This document shows positions 27,551 through 34,648 of a stretch of DNA of 64,000 nt, piece after piece. Made by a program: the position numbers and the translations under genes. The notes beneath the pieces were generated by a model. It searched no databases. It was given only the letters and a program-made list of their open reading frames with translations, and was not told where the DNA came from. The number at the start of each line of letters is the position of its first letter. Positions within the stretch are counted from its first letter, which is position 1. The stretch lies in NCBI GenBank assembly GCA_035633755.1, contig DASQEH010000052.1, positions 109,428 to 173,427 on the forward strand, in the 5' to 3' direction. Source of the stretch: DASQEH01 sp035633755. Lineage in GTDB: Bacteria > Actinomycetota > Actinomycetes > Propionibacteriales > Nocardioidaceae.

Positions 27551-28732
27551 ATGACCGGCCCCTCGCGTGTTGTTCTCGATGACGGGGCGATCACCTACGA
27601 CTTCGGTCCCGGACACCCGCTGGCACCGATCCGCGTGGAGCTGACCGCACTCCTCGCCCGAGGGCTCGGAGTCCTGGACTCGGCTGGTGTGTCGGTGGTC
27701 GACACGCGAACCGCGACCGATGACGAGCTGAGGCTCGTCCACTCCACCGCCTACATCGACGCGGTTCGCCGGCTCAGCGACACCCCGCACGAGGTCGACC
27801 TGGCCCATGGGTTGGGCACGACCGACAACCCGGTCTTCGAAAGCATGCACGATGCGTCGGCGCGCGTCGTGGGCGGGACGCTGGAGGCGGCGCGTGCCGT
27901 GTGGAGCGGGGAGTCTCTGCATGCCGCGAACATCAGCGGCGGCCTGCATCACGCCATGGCGTCGTCCGCCAGCGGCTTCTGCATCTACAACGACCCCGCC
28001 ATCGCCATTGCCTGGCTGCTCGCTCAAGGCGCGTCGAAGGTGGCCTACGTCGACCTCGACGTGCACCACGGCGACGGTGTTCAGGCGGCTTTCTACGATG
28101 ATCCTCGGGTGCTGACGATCAGCCTGCATGAGACACCGAGCACCTTGTTCCCAGGCACCGGGCACGCCACCGAGGTGGGAGGTCCGGGAGCCGAGGGCAT
28201 GTCCGTCAACGTCGCGTTGCCTCCGGGTACCGGTGACGCGGGATGGCTGCGCGCCTTTCACGCCGTCGTCCCCCCGCTGCTGCATGCCTTCGGGCCTGAT
28301 GTACTCGTGACCCAGCATGGCTGCGACTCGCATGTCGATGATCCGCTGGCCCACCTTGCCCTGAGCATCGACGGCCAACGAGCGGGTCAGCTGGCGATCC
28401 ACCAGCTCGCCCACGAGGTCTGCGCAGGCCGCTGGGTGGCGACAGGAGGCGGCGGCTACTCGCTCGTCGACGTCGTCCCCCGGAGCTGGTCGCACCTGCT
28501 GGCGGTCGTCGTCGGTTCGCCGCTTGACCCGGCCGTCGCCATTCCGCAGGAATGGCTGGACCATGTCCTGCAGCGCACCGGCTGTGCTGGCCCCCGCACG
28601 ATGACCGATGGTCATGACGGTGCGTACACCGACTGGTCGCGTGGCTACCACCCTGGCTCGTGGCTCGACCGGTCGGTACGAGAGACCCGGCACGAGACAT
28701 TCGGCTGGCACGGCCTCGACCCGGGGTACTGA
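27551..28732 (+). CDS. Histone deacetylase superfamily / AcuC-like deacetylase
   Basis: Arginase-deacetylase fold Zn hydrolase. The 393 residues contain the catalytic His pair SGGLHHAMASSASGFCIYND, the zinc ligands in YVDLDVHHGDGV and the Asp of QHGCDSHVDDPLAHL, and the Tyr loop TGGGGYSLVDVVPRSW. All active-site residues are present, so it should be active. AcuC enzymes deacetylate acetyl-CoA synthetase in Bacillus; here no acetyl-CoA synthetase gene is adjacent, although an acyl-CoA ligase lies about 3 kb downstream. It starts 19 bp after the DUF445 gene. Confidence 0.88.
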   Translation: MTGPSRVVLDDGAITYDFGPGHPLAPIRVELTALLARGLGVLDSAGVSVVDTRTATDDELRLVHSTAYIDAVRRLSDTPHEVDLAHGLGTTDNPVFESMHDASARVVGGTLEAARAVWSGESLHAANISGGLHHAMASSASGFCIYNDPAIAIAWLLAQGASKVAYVDLDVHHGDGVQAAFYDDPRVLTISLHETPSTLFPGTGHATEVGGPGAEGMSVNVALPPGTGDAGWLRAFHAVVPPLLHAFGPDVLVTQHGCDSHVDDPLAHLALSIDGQRAGQLAIHQLAHEVCAGRWVATGGGGYSLVDVVPRSWSHLLAVVVGSPLDPAVAIPQEWLDHVLQRTGCAGPRTMTDGHDGAYTDWSRGYHPGSWLDRSVRETRHETFGWHGLDPGY

Positions 28733-28877
28733 GCGGCGGCCAATGCGGGGCAAAGGCACCCAAGGACGCCATTTGCTTCCCCACGTGTCCCAGTAACCAC
28801 TACTCTCACGTCAAACGCAGCGATTGAGGTCCTCGCTCAAAGCACGGGGAGCGTCTGCGTCGGAAGTGGGTGGCCCC

Positions 28878-29087
28878 ATGGCAGGACAAGCGACTGGAGG
28901 GGCGTTCTCGGACGTGAATTTTCTCACGGTGGCCGAGGTGGCAGCCGCACTCCGGGTGTCGAAGATGACCGTCTACCGCTTGGTGCACGCTGGTGACCTC
29001 CCCGCCGTCCGGGTCGGACGGTCGTTCCGGGTGCCGGAGGATGCTGTCAACGACTACCTGCGCAAGTCGTACTTCCAGGCCGGGTGA
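28878..29087 (+). CDS. Small helix-turn-helix (MerR/excisionase-like) protein
   Basis: A 69-residue DNA-binding protein made almost only of one winged HTH: FLTVAEVAAALRVSKMTVYR, then HAGDLPAVRVGRSFRVPEDAVNDYL. It matches the conserved actinobacterial protein next to bS22 (Rv0500A position). A 5-bp-arm inverted repeat TTGAG-N7-CTCAA lies 37 bases upstream (28824-28840) and might be its own operator. The ATG at 28878 was chosen because the upstream in-frame 18 residues are not conserved-like. Not a phage excisionase: no integrase or att-like sites are near. Confidence 0.83.
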   Translation: MAGQATGGAFSDVNFLTVAEVAAALRVSKMTVYRLVHAGDLPAVRVGRSFRVPEDAVNDYLRKSYFQAG

Positions 29088-29214
29088 CTCCGGGCGGATA
29101 CAGTCACCTCCGCATGCCGCTAGGCTTACCCGGACATAGGCGAACTCGCCCTGACCTTGAGCGAGGCCCGCGTGGCCGGCTCACTGACCCGAAGCAATGC
29201 CCGAAAGGCGAACT

Positions 29215-29316
29215 GTGGGCTCTGTAATCAAGAAGCGTCGCAAGAGAATGGCGAAGAAGAAGCACCGCAAGCTCTTGAAGAAGACACGCATTCAGCGACG
29301 CCGTCAGGGCAAGTAG
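29215..29316 (+). CDS. Ribosomal protein bS22-type micro-protein (AURKAIP1/COX24 domain)
   Basis: A 33-codon gene with GTG start at 29215: VGSVIKKRRKRMAKKKHRKL, then a Leu-Lys-Lys and Arg-rich end and TAG at 29314-29316. Over half of the residues are Lys or Arg. It matches the AURKAIP1/COX24 domain proteins of actinobacteria, one of which was seen as bS22 in the small subunit of mycobacterial ribosomes. An AAAGGCG site lies about four bases before the GTG. The neighbouring HTH gene and proC keep the Rv0500-Rv0500B order. Easily missed because of its size. Confidence 0.92.
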   Translation: MGSVIKKRRKRMAKKKHRKLLKKTRIQRRRQGK

Positions 29317-29387
29317 CGCAGTTCGTTCCGCACCTCTCCCACGGTTGTCACGCCACCCGCACGGGGCTCAGCGACCCTGGCCGAGAA

Positions 29388-30788
29388 CTACTTGGTCGGT
29401 GCGGTCGACGTCTCCATTGGGCGAGGCGAACCGTCCGACAAGAGGCCGGACGGCGGGACCGTAGTCCCAACGGTGCTCGAAGGTGCTTGGTCGTCCGTAG
29501 ATGGGTCCGCGGACAGTTGAGGCGCTGATGTCGGCGCCGACTGAGTGGGCTGCTCGCTCACCAGTGGAGCGGTGCTTTCCAGTGGAGTAGTCGCAGACGC
29601 GTCCGGTGTTGGTGACGGGTCGGGTGTGGGCGTCGGATCCTGTGTGGGTGTCAGATCCGGTGTCGGCGTCGCGTCCGGTGTGGGCGTCAGATCCGGTGTC
29701 GGCGTCGCGTCCGGTGTGGGCGTTGGGTCGGGTGTCGGCGTCGGGTCGGGTGTGGGCGCCTCGGTGGAAGGAGCCGGCGCCGTACCGCTTACGGACGGGG
29801 GGACGTCCGTCGGTGCCGGAGCGGTCTCGCCTGGTGGAGTGACGGTTGGGCCGCCCACGAATGGAGGGGTGACCTCCGCCGGCAATGATCCAGGAACCGT
29901 CGTCACCGAGAGGGTTGTCGAGGAGTCCACCGTCTCTGGAGTGGGCGTCACGATGTCGGGATCGCCGGATTCCACGATCTCCGGCGCCAAGGTGACGAGG
30001 CTGTCGGGAATCTCCACCACGGGCTCTGCGCAGTCTGTACATTCCGTAACCGCGTTGTCGTCGATGCCCCAGACGTCAACCGCCGCCAGGACGACCTCCT
30101 CCTGGACCTCGTCAGGCAATCCGTCGGGCAACTCGTCCAGAGCGGCAACGGACGTTTCGTTGAAGTCGCGGAGAATCTGCATTGGCCGACCTTGGTCGTT
30201 GTCAGCGTAGGCCCGGAGCAGCAGTGTCGCTCCAGCCTTGGCCGACGCCGAGAAGTCATCCAGTGTGTCCACGATCAATATCTGCGTGTAGTTGCTGACG
30301 TAACCGTCGGAGAGACGTTCCACCTCGGTCAGTCGAGTGTTCGCTTGGTCGAGGTGCTCGTGGCCCTTGTCGAGGTTGGAGCGCGCTACCGCAAGCTGTA
30401 CCCCCTCGATTGTGCGCTTGACCGGATACAACGGCCCTCCGGGAAGCGCTGAGGTGCTCGCGTACCCCACTCCGGTTCCCGCGGCCAACACCACTGCGGT
30501 AGTCGCAGCGCTCAGCCGCACGGTGCGCGCGCGCAGACGGCGCGGCTGCCGTGGCACGTCGCTGATGACGGCGTCGGCTGAGCCGATCAGGTCGGGCGCG
30601 GCCTCGAGCAACCTGAGCCGCAGATCAGCCGAGTACTCCGCGGAGATGACCGGCGACTCGATGTCGCGGAGTCGAGCGGCCAGCGACACCAGGGCGGCAG
30701 TGTCACTGTCGAGGCTCCCGGCAACGGGTGCACCGTCGACGCCGGCCGCAAGCTTGTTCGCGCGGCTGCCCGCCTGTGGCCACTTCAT
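29388..30788 (-). CDS. DUF5667 membrane protein with Pro/Thr repeat tail, likely sigma-factor partner
   Basis: A 466-residue protein with a cytoplasmic N-terminal part (1-85), one membrane helix (about 92-112) and a DUF5667-type extracellular helical domain beginning LPGGPLYPVKRTIEGVQLAV (about 115-230). A Ser/Thr/Pro-rich low-complexity tail to the end includes PTPDxT repeats. It is encoded 109 bp downstream of an ECF sigma gene on the same strand. By position and topology it could be the membrane anti-sigma of that factor, as RsbN is for BldN in Streptomyces; this is inference. The tail would extend through or into the cell wall. Confidence 0.78.
   Translation of the reverse strand: MKWPQAGSRANKLAAGVDGAPVAGSLDSDTAALVSLAARLRDIESPVISAEYSADLRLRLLEAAPDLIGSADAVISDVPRQPRRLRARTVRLSAATTAVVLAAGTGVGYASTSALPGGPLYPVKRTIEGVQLAVARSNLDKGHEHLDQANTRLTEVERLSDGYVSNYTQILIVDTLDDFSASAKAGATLLLRAYADNDQGRPMQILRDFNETSVAALDELPDGLPDEVQEEVVLAAVDVWGIDDNAVTECTDCAEPVVEIPDSLVTLAPEIVESGDPDIVTPTPETVDSSTTLSVTTVPGSLPAEVTPPFVGGPTVTPPGETAPAPTDVPPSVSGTAPAPSTEAPTPDPTPTPDPTPTPDATPTPDLTPTPDATPTPDLTPTQDPTPTPDPSPTPDASATTPLESTAPLVSEQPTQSAPTSAPQLSADPSTDDQAPSSTVGTTVPPSGLLSDGSPRPMETSTAPTK
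29606..29749 (-). repeat. Eight tandem 18-bp units encoding PTPDxT repeats
   Basis: Eight consecutive 18-base units of the type GTGT(G/C)GGCGTC(A/G)(G/C)(A/G)TC(C/G)G, each giving six residues on the minus strand. Units 3-4 and 5-6 form a nearly identical 36-bp higher-order repeat, showing recent duplication. Being a multiple of three, copy changes alter tail length without frameshift, a typical variable-number repeat in a surface linker. Confidence 0.85.
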
Positions 30789-30897
30789 GATGGATCTCTC
30801 GTGTCGTCCGGACGCTGGTGGGGGAATGTCCCCCGGGTACGAAACGATGCAGACGGGTCATAAGTTATGGGCTGCCGTGTGAACCTCGCTGAGTGGG

Positions 30898-31668
30898 TCA
30901 TCGCAGACCCTCAGGCAGCCGACGGGCCAGGCTGCGCAGCGCTCGCAGCTGCAGTTGCTTGACCGCTCCCTCGGACTTCTTCAGCACACGAGCCGTCTCC
31001 GTGATCGAGTAGCCCTCCAGGAACCGCAGAACCAGGCACTCCTGCTGCTCGGACGGAAGCTCGGTGAGCGTAGCTCGCAGCACGTCGTGGGTGAGCTCCT
31101 CCACAACCCGTTCTTCGGGGTTGGCCGCGGGCTCCTGGCGGTCGATGAGCTCGGCAGTGGGCGATTCCAGCCGAGTCCGAGCGGACTTGTGGTGGTCGAC
31201 GACGATGTTGCGCGCGATCGTCATGAGCCAGGCGCCGAAGTCCTTTCCCTGCCAGGTGAACGACGTGATCGACCGCAGAGCCCGGAAGAACGTCTCGCTG
31301 GTCAGATCCTCCGCCAGCGCCGCCCCGGAGACGCGGTAGTAGATGAACCGGTAGACGGAGGGCAGATAGTGGTCGTACAACTGGCCGAACGCCTCGGCGT
31401 CGCCCTGGCGAGCGAGGTCGACGAGGGCGGACAACCGTAGCGATTGCGCCTCGTCGCTCGGCGGCCGCAGGCTGCTGCCACGTCCGTCCGTACTGCCATG
31501 GGACGGCGAGCTGGTGGAGCCGGGGAGCCGCAGTGAGCTGTCGTGGCCGTCGGCATCGCCGTCGGCCATCGAGGCGGCAGCGAGCATGACTTCCAGCCGC
31601 CGGACCGCGACGACGGCAGTGTGGAGCGCGTCGTAGCCGGCGACGACAGGGGTAACAGCGGGTGTCAC
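30898..31668 (-). CDS. BldN-like ECF sigma factor with N-terminal extension
   Basis: A 256-residue ECF sigma factor. Region 2 (FGQLYDHYLPSVYRFIYYRV, then LRSITSFTWQGKDFGAWLMT) and region 4 (LPSEQQECLVLRFLEGYSIT, then ARVLKKSEGAVKQLQLRALR) closely recall Streptomyces BldN. About 75 residues of Ser/Gly/Asp-rich sequence precede region 2, as in BldN, which is made with a pro-sequence. GTG at 31668 was chosen because AGGAGG lies nine bases upstream; the ATG at 31677 directly abuts that site. The DUF5667 gene follows. Regulation of development or surface assembly is the likely role. Confidence 0.85.
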   Translation of the reverse strand: MTPAVTPVVAGYDALHTAVVAVRRLEVMLAAASMADGDADGHDSSLRLPGSTSSPSHGSTDGRGSSLRPPSDEAQSLRLSALVDLARQGDAEAFGQLYDHYLPSVYRFIYYRVSGAALAEDLTSETFFRALRSITSFTWQGKDFGAWLMTIARNIVVDHHKSARTRLESPTAELIDRQEPAANPEERVVEELTHDVLRATLTELPSEQQECLVLRFLEGYSITETARVLKKSEGAVKQLQLRALRSLARRLPEGLR

Positions 31669-31856
31669 CAGGGTCATCCTCCTGCGGTCACCGCCGAGCC
31701 CGGCGACCGTTCGTCGAGGCGCTACCCTGCTGTCGGAAGGCGCGCCTATCGGATCACCTTACGTCGCCCCACCAAGCCTTGCATCGTCACCCCGTCCGGA
31801 GTTACGTGCAGTGACGGTTCGTCCGGCGAGCGCAGTGCTTGTGGAACAATCTGGGC

Positions 31857-33458
31857 GTGAGTGGCGCCTTCGTACCCACCAACGTCGCGGACCTGCTTCG
31901 AGAGCGAGCGACCGACGGCCCCGACCGCCTCGCGCTGATCGACGCGGACCGAACCGTGAGCTGGGTCGGGCTGGACGCCCGCGTCGATGAGCTGGCACGG
32001 GGCATGACCGGTCTCGGATTCCGGGGCGGCCATCGCGTCGTGATCGCGATGACCAACAGCATCGAGTTCGTGGCGACCTATCTGGCCGTCCTCCGCAGTG
32101 GCATGGTGGCGGTTCCGGTCAATCCCGAGGCTACCGCTGCCGCCCTGGCTGCGATCGTGGCCGACTCACGCGCCCGCCTGTGCTTCGCCGATGCTTCATC
32201 CGCCAGCACCGTTCGCGAAGCGTTCCGGCTCGTCGACGGGTTACACAGCGCCGACGGCCCATCGCCGGCCTACGCACCCACGCATCGCCTGGTCGTCGCC
32301 GACGTGAACCCGGAGGCAGGCGAAGTTGCCTATGGCGACCTGACCGAGTCCGCCGGCCGCGTGGTGACTCCTCGGGACCCTGAGTTGCTCGCGGTCCTGC
32401 TGTACACGGCGGGCACCTCCATCCACCCGCGCGGCGCGATGCTCACCCATCGAGCACTCCTGGCCAACATCGACCAGACCTCGGCGACCACTCCACCTCC
32501 GGTCGGCCCCGACGACGTCGTGTTGGGCGTGCTGCCGCTGTTCCACGCGTACGGCCTGAATGCGGTGCTCGGTCAAGTGCTCCGGCATGGGGCGACACTG
32601 GCCATCGGCAAGCGGCTACATCCCGACGAGACCCTGAGGCTGGTCGAGGATGCCGCTGTCACCTGTGTCCCCGTCGCGCCAGCCGTTGTCACGGCTTGGG
32701 CATCCCGAGACGACTTGGAGCGCCGCCTGTCGTCGGTGACGAAGGTGCTCTCCGGCGCTGCGCCCCTTGCCGAGGACGTCGTCGCCCGGTTCGAGTCGCG
32801 CACCGGCCTACGGGTCGAGCAGGGATACGGGCTGACCGAGGCCGCTCCTGTTGTCACGAGCACGCTCGGGACGGCGATGCGCAAGCCGGGCTCGAGCGGC
32901 CGCCCGGTGCCTGGCGTGGAGGTTCGGGTGAGCGACGGCGACGGCAACGATGTCCACGTCGACGACCCCGGGGAGATCTGGGTTCGTGGCGAGAACCTGT
33001 TCAGCGGCTACTGGCCCGAGGGTGAACACGCTCCCGTCGACGGCTGGCTCAGAACGGGTGATGTCGGCTTCCTGGACTCCGACGGCGACCTCTTCATGGT
33101 GGATCGACTCGACGAGCTCGTCACCGTCTCAGGGTTCAACGTCTATCCCGCCGAGGTCGAGAACGTCGTGCTCGAGCTGGACGAGGTGGCCGAGTGTGCG
33201 GTCATCGGGGTGGCGGACCTTCCGGCGGAGAAGTCGGTCGTCGCGTACGTCGTAGCAGCGCCGGGCACAGACACAACCGGGCTCGAGGACACGGTGACCG
33301 CGCATTGCCGCGAACGCCTGGCTCGCTTCAAGGTCCCAGCTGCGGTTCGGCTCGTCCCTCGCCTGCCCCACTCGGCGACCGGCAAAGTGGCGAAGGACCG
33401 GCTGCGCCTCGACGCGGACTTCGCAGCCTCCGATATGCCACGGCCGCTCGTGCGATGA
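31857..33458 (+). CDS. AMP-dependent acyl-CoA synthetase/ligase
   Basis: A 533-residue adenylate-forming enzyme. Conserved GYGLTEAAPVVT (A5), GWLRTGDVGFLDSDGDLFMV (A7), DRLDELVTVSGFNVYPAEVE (A8) and the A10 lysine in LPHSATGKVAKDRL are present. The phosphate-binding A3 loop, normally YTSGTTGxPKG, reads YTAGTSIHPRG: Ser to Ala, Thr-Gly to Ser-Ile, and Lys to Arg. Activity on ATP could therefore be altered. Substrate likely a fatty or aryl acid; not determinable. The GTG at 31857 has no clear ribosome binding site and may be leaderless. It overlaps the glutaredoxin gene by ATGA. Confidence 0.83.
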   Translation: MSGAFVPTNVADLLRERATDGPDRLALIDADRTVSWVGLDARVDELARGMTGLGFRGGHRVVIAMTNSIEFVATYLAVLRSGMVAVPVNPEATAAALAAIVADSRARLCFADASSASTVREAFRLVDGLHSADGPSPAYAPTHRLVVADVNPEAGEVAYGDLTESAGRVVTPRDPELLAVLLYTAGTSIHPRGAMLTHRALLANIDQTSATTPPPVGPDDVVLGVLPLFHAYGLNAVLGQVLRHGATLAIGKRLHPDETLRLVEDAAVTCVPVAPAVVTAWASRDDLERRLSSVTKVLSGAAPLAEDVVARFESRTGLRVEQGYGLTEAAPVVTSTLGTAMRKPGSSGRPVPGVEVRVSDGDGNDVHVDDPGEIWVRGENLFSGYWPEGEHAPVDGWLRTGDVGFLDSDGDLFMVDRLDELVTVSGFNVYPAEVENVVLELDEVAECAVIGVADLPAEKSVVAYVVAAPGTDTTGLEDTVTAHCRERLARFKVPAAVRLVPRLPHSATGKVAKDRLRLDADFAASDMPRPLVR

Positions 33459-33709
33459 GCCCGGCCCCGGAACCACGCATTCGCTTGCTGTCGAGACCGG
33501 GCTGTCACCTGTGCGACGACGCCCGAGCGGTGATCACTGCGGTCTGCGTCGAGACAGGCGAGTCGTTCGTGGAGGTTGACATCACCGCCGACGAGGAGCT
33601 GATGGCCGCCTACCGGGAGCAGATTCCAGTGACACTCGTCGACGGCCACCAGCACGACTACTGGCGAGTGGACGCCACTCGACTCCGAAGTGCGCTGGTA
33701 GGCCGCTGA
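33455..33709 (+). CDS. Glutaredoxin-like (DUF836) thiol protein
   Basis: An 84-residue thioredoxin-fold protein with the CxxC site CHLC (Cys17, Cys20) in RLLSRPGCHLCDDARAVI and the cis-Pro segment IPVTLVDGHQ. A small redox partner for an unknown target; the same protein precedes hemA in mycobacteria (Rv0508). It overlaps the acyl ligase stop by ATGA and lies upstream of rex, separated by a 168-bp regulatory gap. Confidence 0.88.
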   Translation: MSPAPEPRIRLLSRPGCHLCDDARAVITAVCVETGESFVEVDITADEELMAAYREQIPVTLVDGHQHDYWRVDATRLRSALVGR

Positions 33710-33818
33710 GCAGGAAGAACCGCCAGCCCGTCGCGCTCGGCAGAGCCTTGCCCTCGGTCCAGAGCAAGACACCGAGAGTGACGTCGGTCACGTAGCTCGT
33801 CTGGGCCCCGGCCGTTTT

Positions 33819-33836
33819 TTGTGCTCACGTTCACAA
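33819..33836. promoter_or_regulatory. Rex operator (ROP) upstream of rex-hem operon
   Basis: TTGTGCTCACGTTCACAA matches the Rex consensus TTGTGAA-N4-TTCACAA in 12 of 14 specified positions, the right arm being perfect. It overlaps the -35 box of the best promoter and lies 41 bases before the rex ATG. Rex binds such sites when NADH/NAD+ is low and is released by NADH, so it should repress its own operon under well-aerated conditions. Confidence 0.8.
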
Positions 33837-33847
33837 ACTCCTACAGT
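33819..33847 (+). promoter_or_regulatory. Predicted promoter of rex-hemA operon
   Basis: -35 TTGTGC (33819-33824) and -10 TACAGT (33842-33847) with exactly 17 bases between them. The -35 hexamer is inside the left arm of the Rex site, a layout in which bound Rex would exclude RNA polymerase. A transcription start near 33854 is expected, followed by CCAGGAG before the ATG at 33878. Confidence 0.6.
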
Positions 33848-33877
33848 GGCTGTGCCGCCCGTTCCAGGAGCGCCTCG

Positions 33878-34648
33878 ATGGCCGAAGCACCTCTCCTGCA
33901 GCCGGCGCGACAGGGGAGCACGGTGACCGCACCACGAGGCAATCGGAGCCGCTCGCACGTCGAGCGTGCTGAGCGGGGAGTGCCCGAGGCAACCGTCGCG
34001 AGGCTGCCGATCTACCTGCGGGCTCTCACGTCCTTGGCAGAAGGCGATGTACTCACCGCCAGCAGCGAGGACCTCGCCGGTGCGGCCGGAGTCAACTCGG
34101 CCAAGCTGCGCAAGGATCTGTCCTACCTGGGCACCTACGGCACTCGCGGTGTCGGGTACGACGTCAACTACCTCCGGTACCAGATCGCTCGTCAGATCGG
34201 CCTCACCCAGGACTGGTCCGTCATCATCGTGGGAATCGGCAACCTGGGTCATGCCTTGGCCAACTACTCCGGCTTTGCTTCTCGGGGCTTTCAGGTAGCG
34301 GCCCTCATCGACAGCGACCCCGCTCGCGTCGGGGAGCGAGTCGGCGACCTGAGGATCTCATCCATGGACGACCTCGACGACATCCTCAGCCGCTCTTCGG
34401 TGGCCATCGGCGTCATCGCCACGCCTGCGGGCGCGGCCCAGGACGTGTGCGATCGGCTGGTGGCGGCAGGCGTCGGAAGCATCCTGAACTTCGCGCCGGC
34501 AGTGCTGACGGTGCCCGACCACGTCGATGTCCGCAAGGTCGACCTGTCGATCGAGCTGCAGATCCTCGCCTATCACGAGCAACGCAAGGCACACGGCCTG
34601 GCGTTGCTGAGCGACGACCCTGTCGTACGGGCCGGTGCGGCCCTATGA
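33878..34648 (+). CDS. rex: Redox-sensing repressor Rex
   Basis: NADH-responsive repressor of respiratory and heme genes. The 256 residues contain an N-terminal winged helix (about 42-95: VARLPIYLRALTSLAEGD, then SAKLRKDLSYLGTYGTRGVG) and a C-terminal Rossmann fold (VIIVGIGNLGHALANYSGF near 113, the GxGxxG NADH loop) plus the dimer-swapped C-terminal helix (LSIELQILAYHEQRK). The ATG at 33878 was chosen by the CCAGGAG site and because the upstream frame runs into the operator. It shares ATGA with hemA, heading a roughly 12-kb run of heme and cytochrome genes. Confidence 0.95.
   Translation: MAEAPLLQPARQGSTVTAPRGNRSRSHVERAERGVPEATVARLPIYLRALTSLAEGDVLTASSEDLAGAAGVNSAKLRKDLSYLGTYGTRGVGYDVNYLRYQIARQIGLTQDWSVIIVGIGNLGHALANYSGFASRGFQVAALIDSDPARVGERVGDLRISSMDDLDDILSRSSVAIGVIATPAGAAQDVCDRLVAAGVGSILNFAPAVLTVPDHVDVRKVDLSIELQILAYHEQRKAHGLALLSDDPVVRAGAAL

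Noticed and set aside
26185..28759. Two long minus-strand open frames opposite the DUF445 and AcuC genes
   Set aside because: Both are shadows of well-supported plus-strand proteins with intact domains; no motifs were recognisable.
28878..29087. Phage excisionase
   Set aside because: The HTH resembles excisionases, but there is no integrase, att repeat or tRNA nearby, and the gene is in a conserved housekeeping context.
29606..29749. Regular repeats that could suggest a CRISPR array
   Set aside because: Units are contiguous 18-mers without spacers and encode in-frame PTPDxT repeats of the DUF5667 protein.
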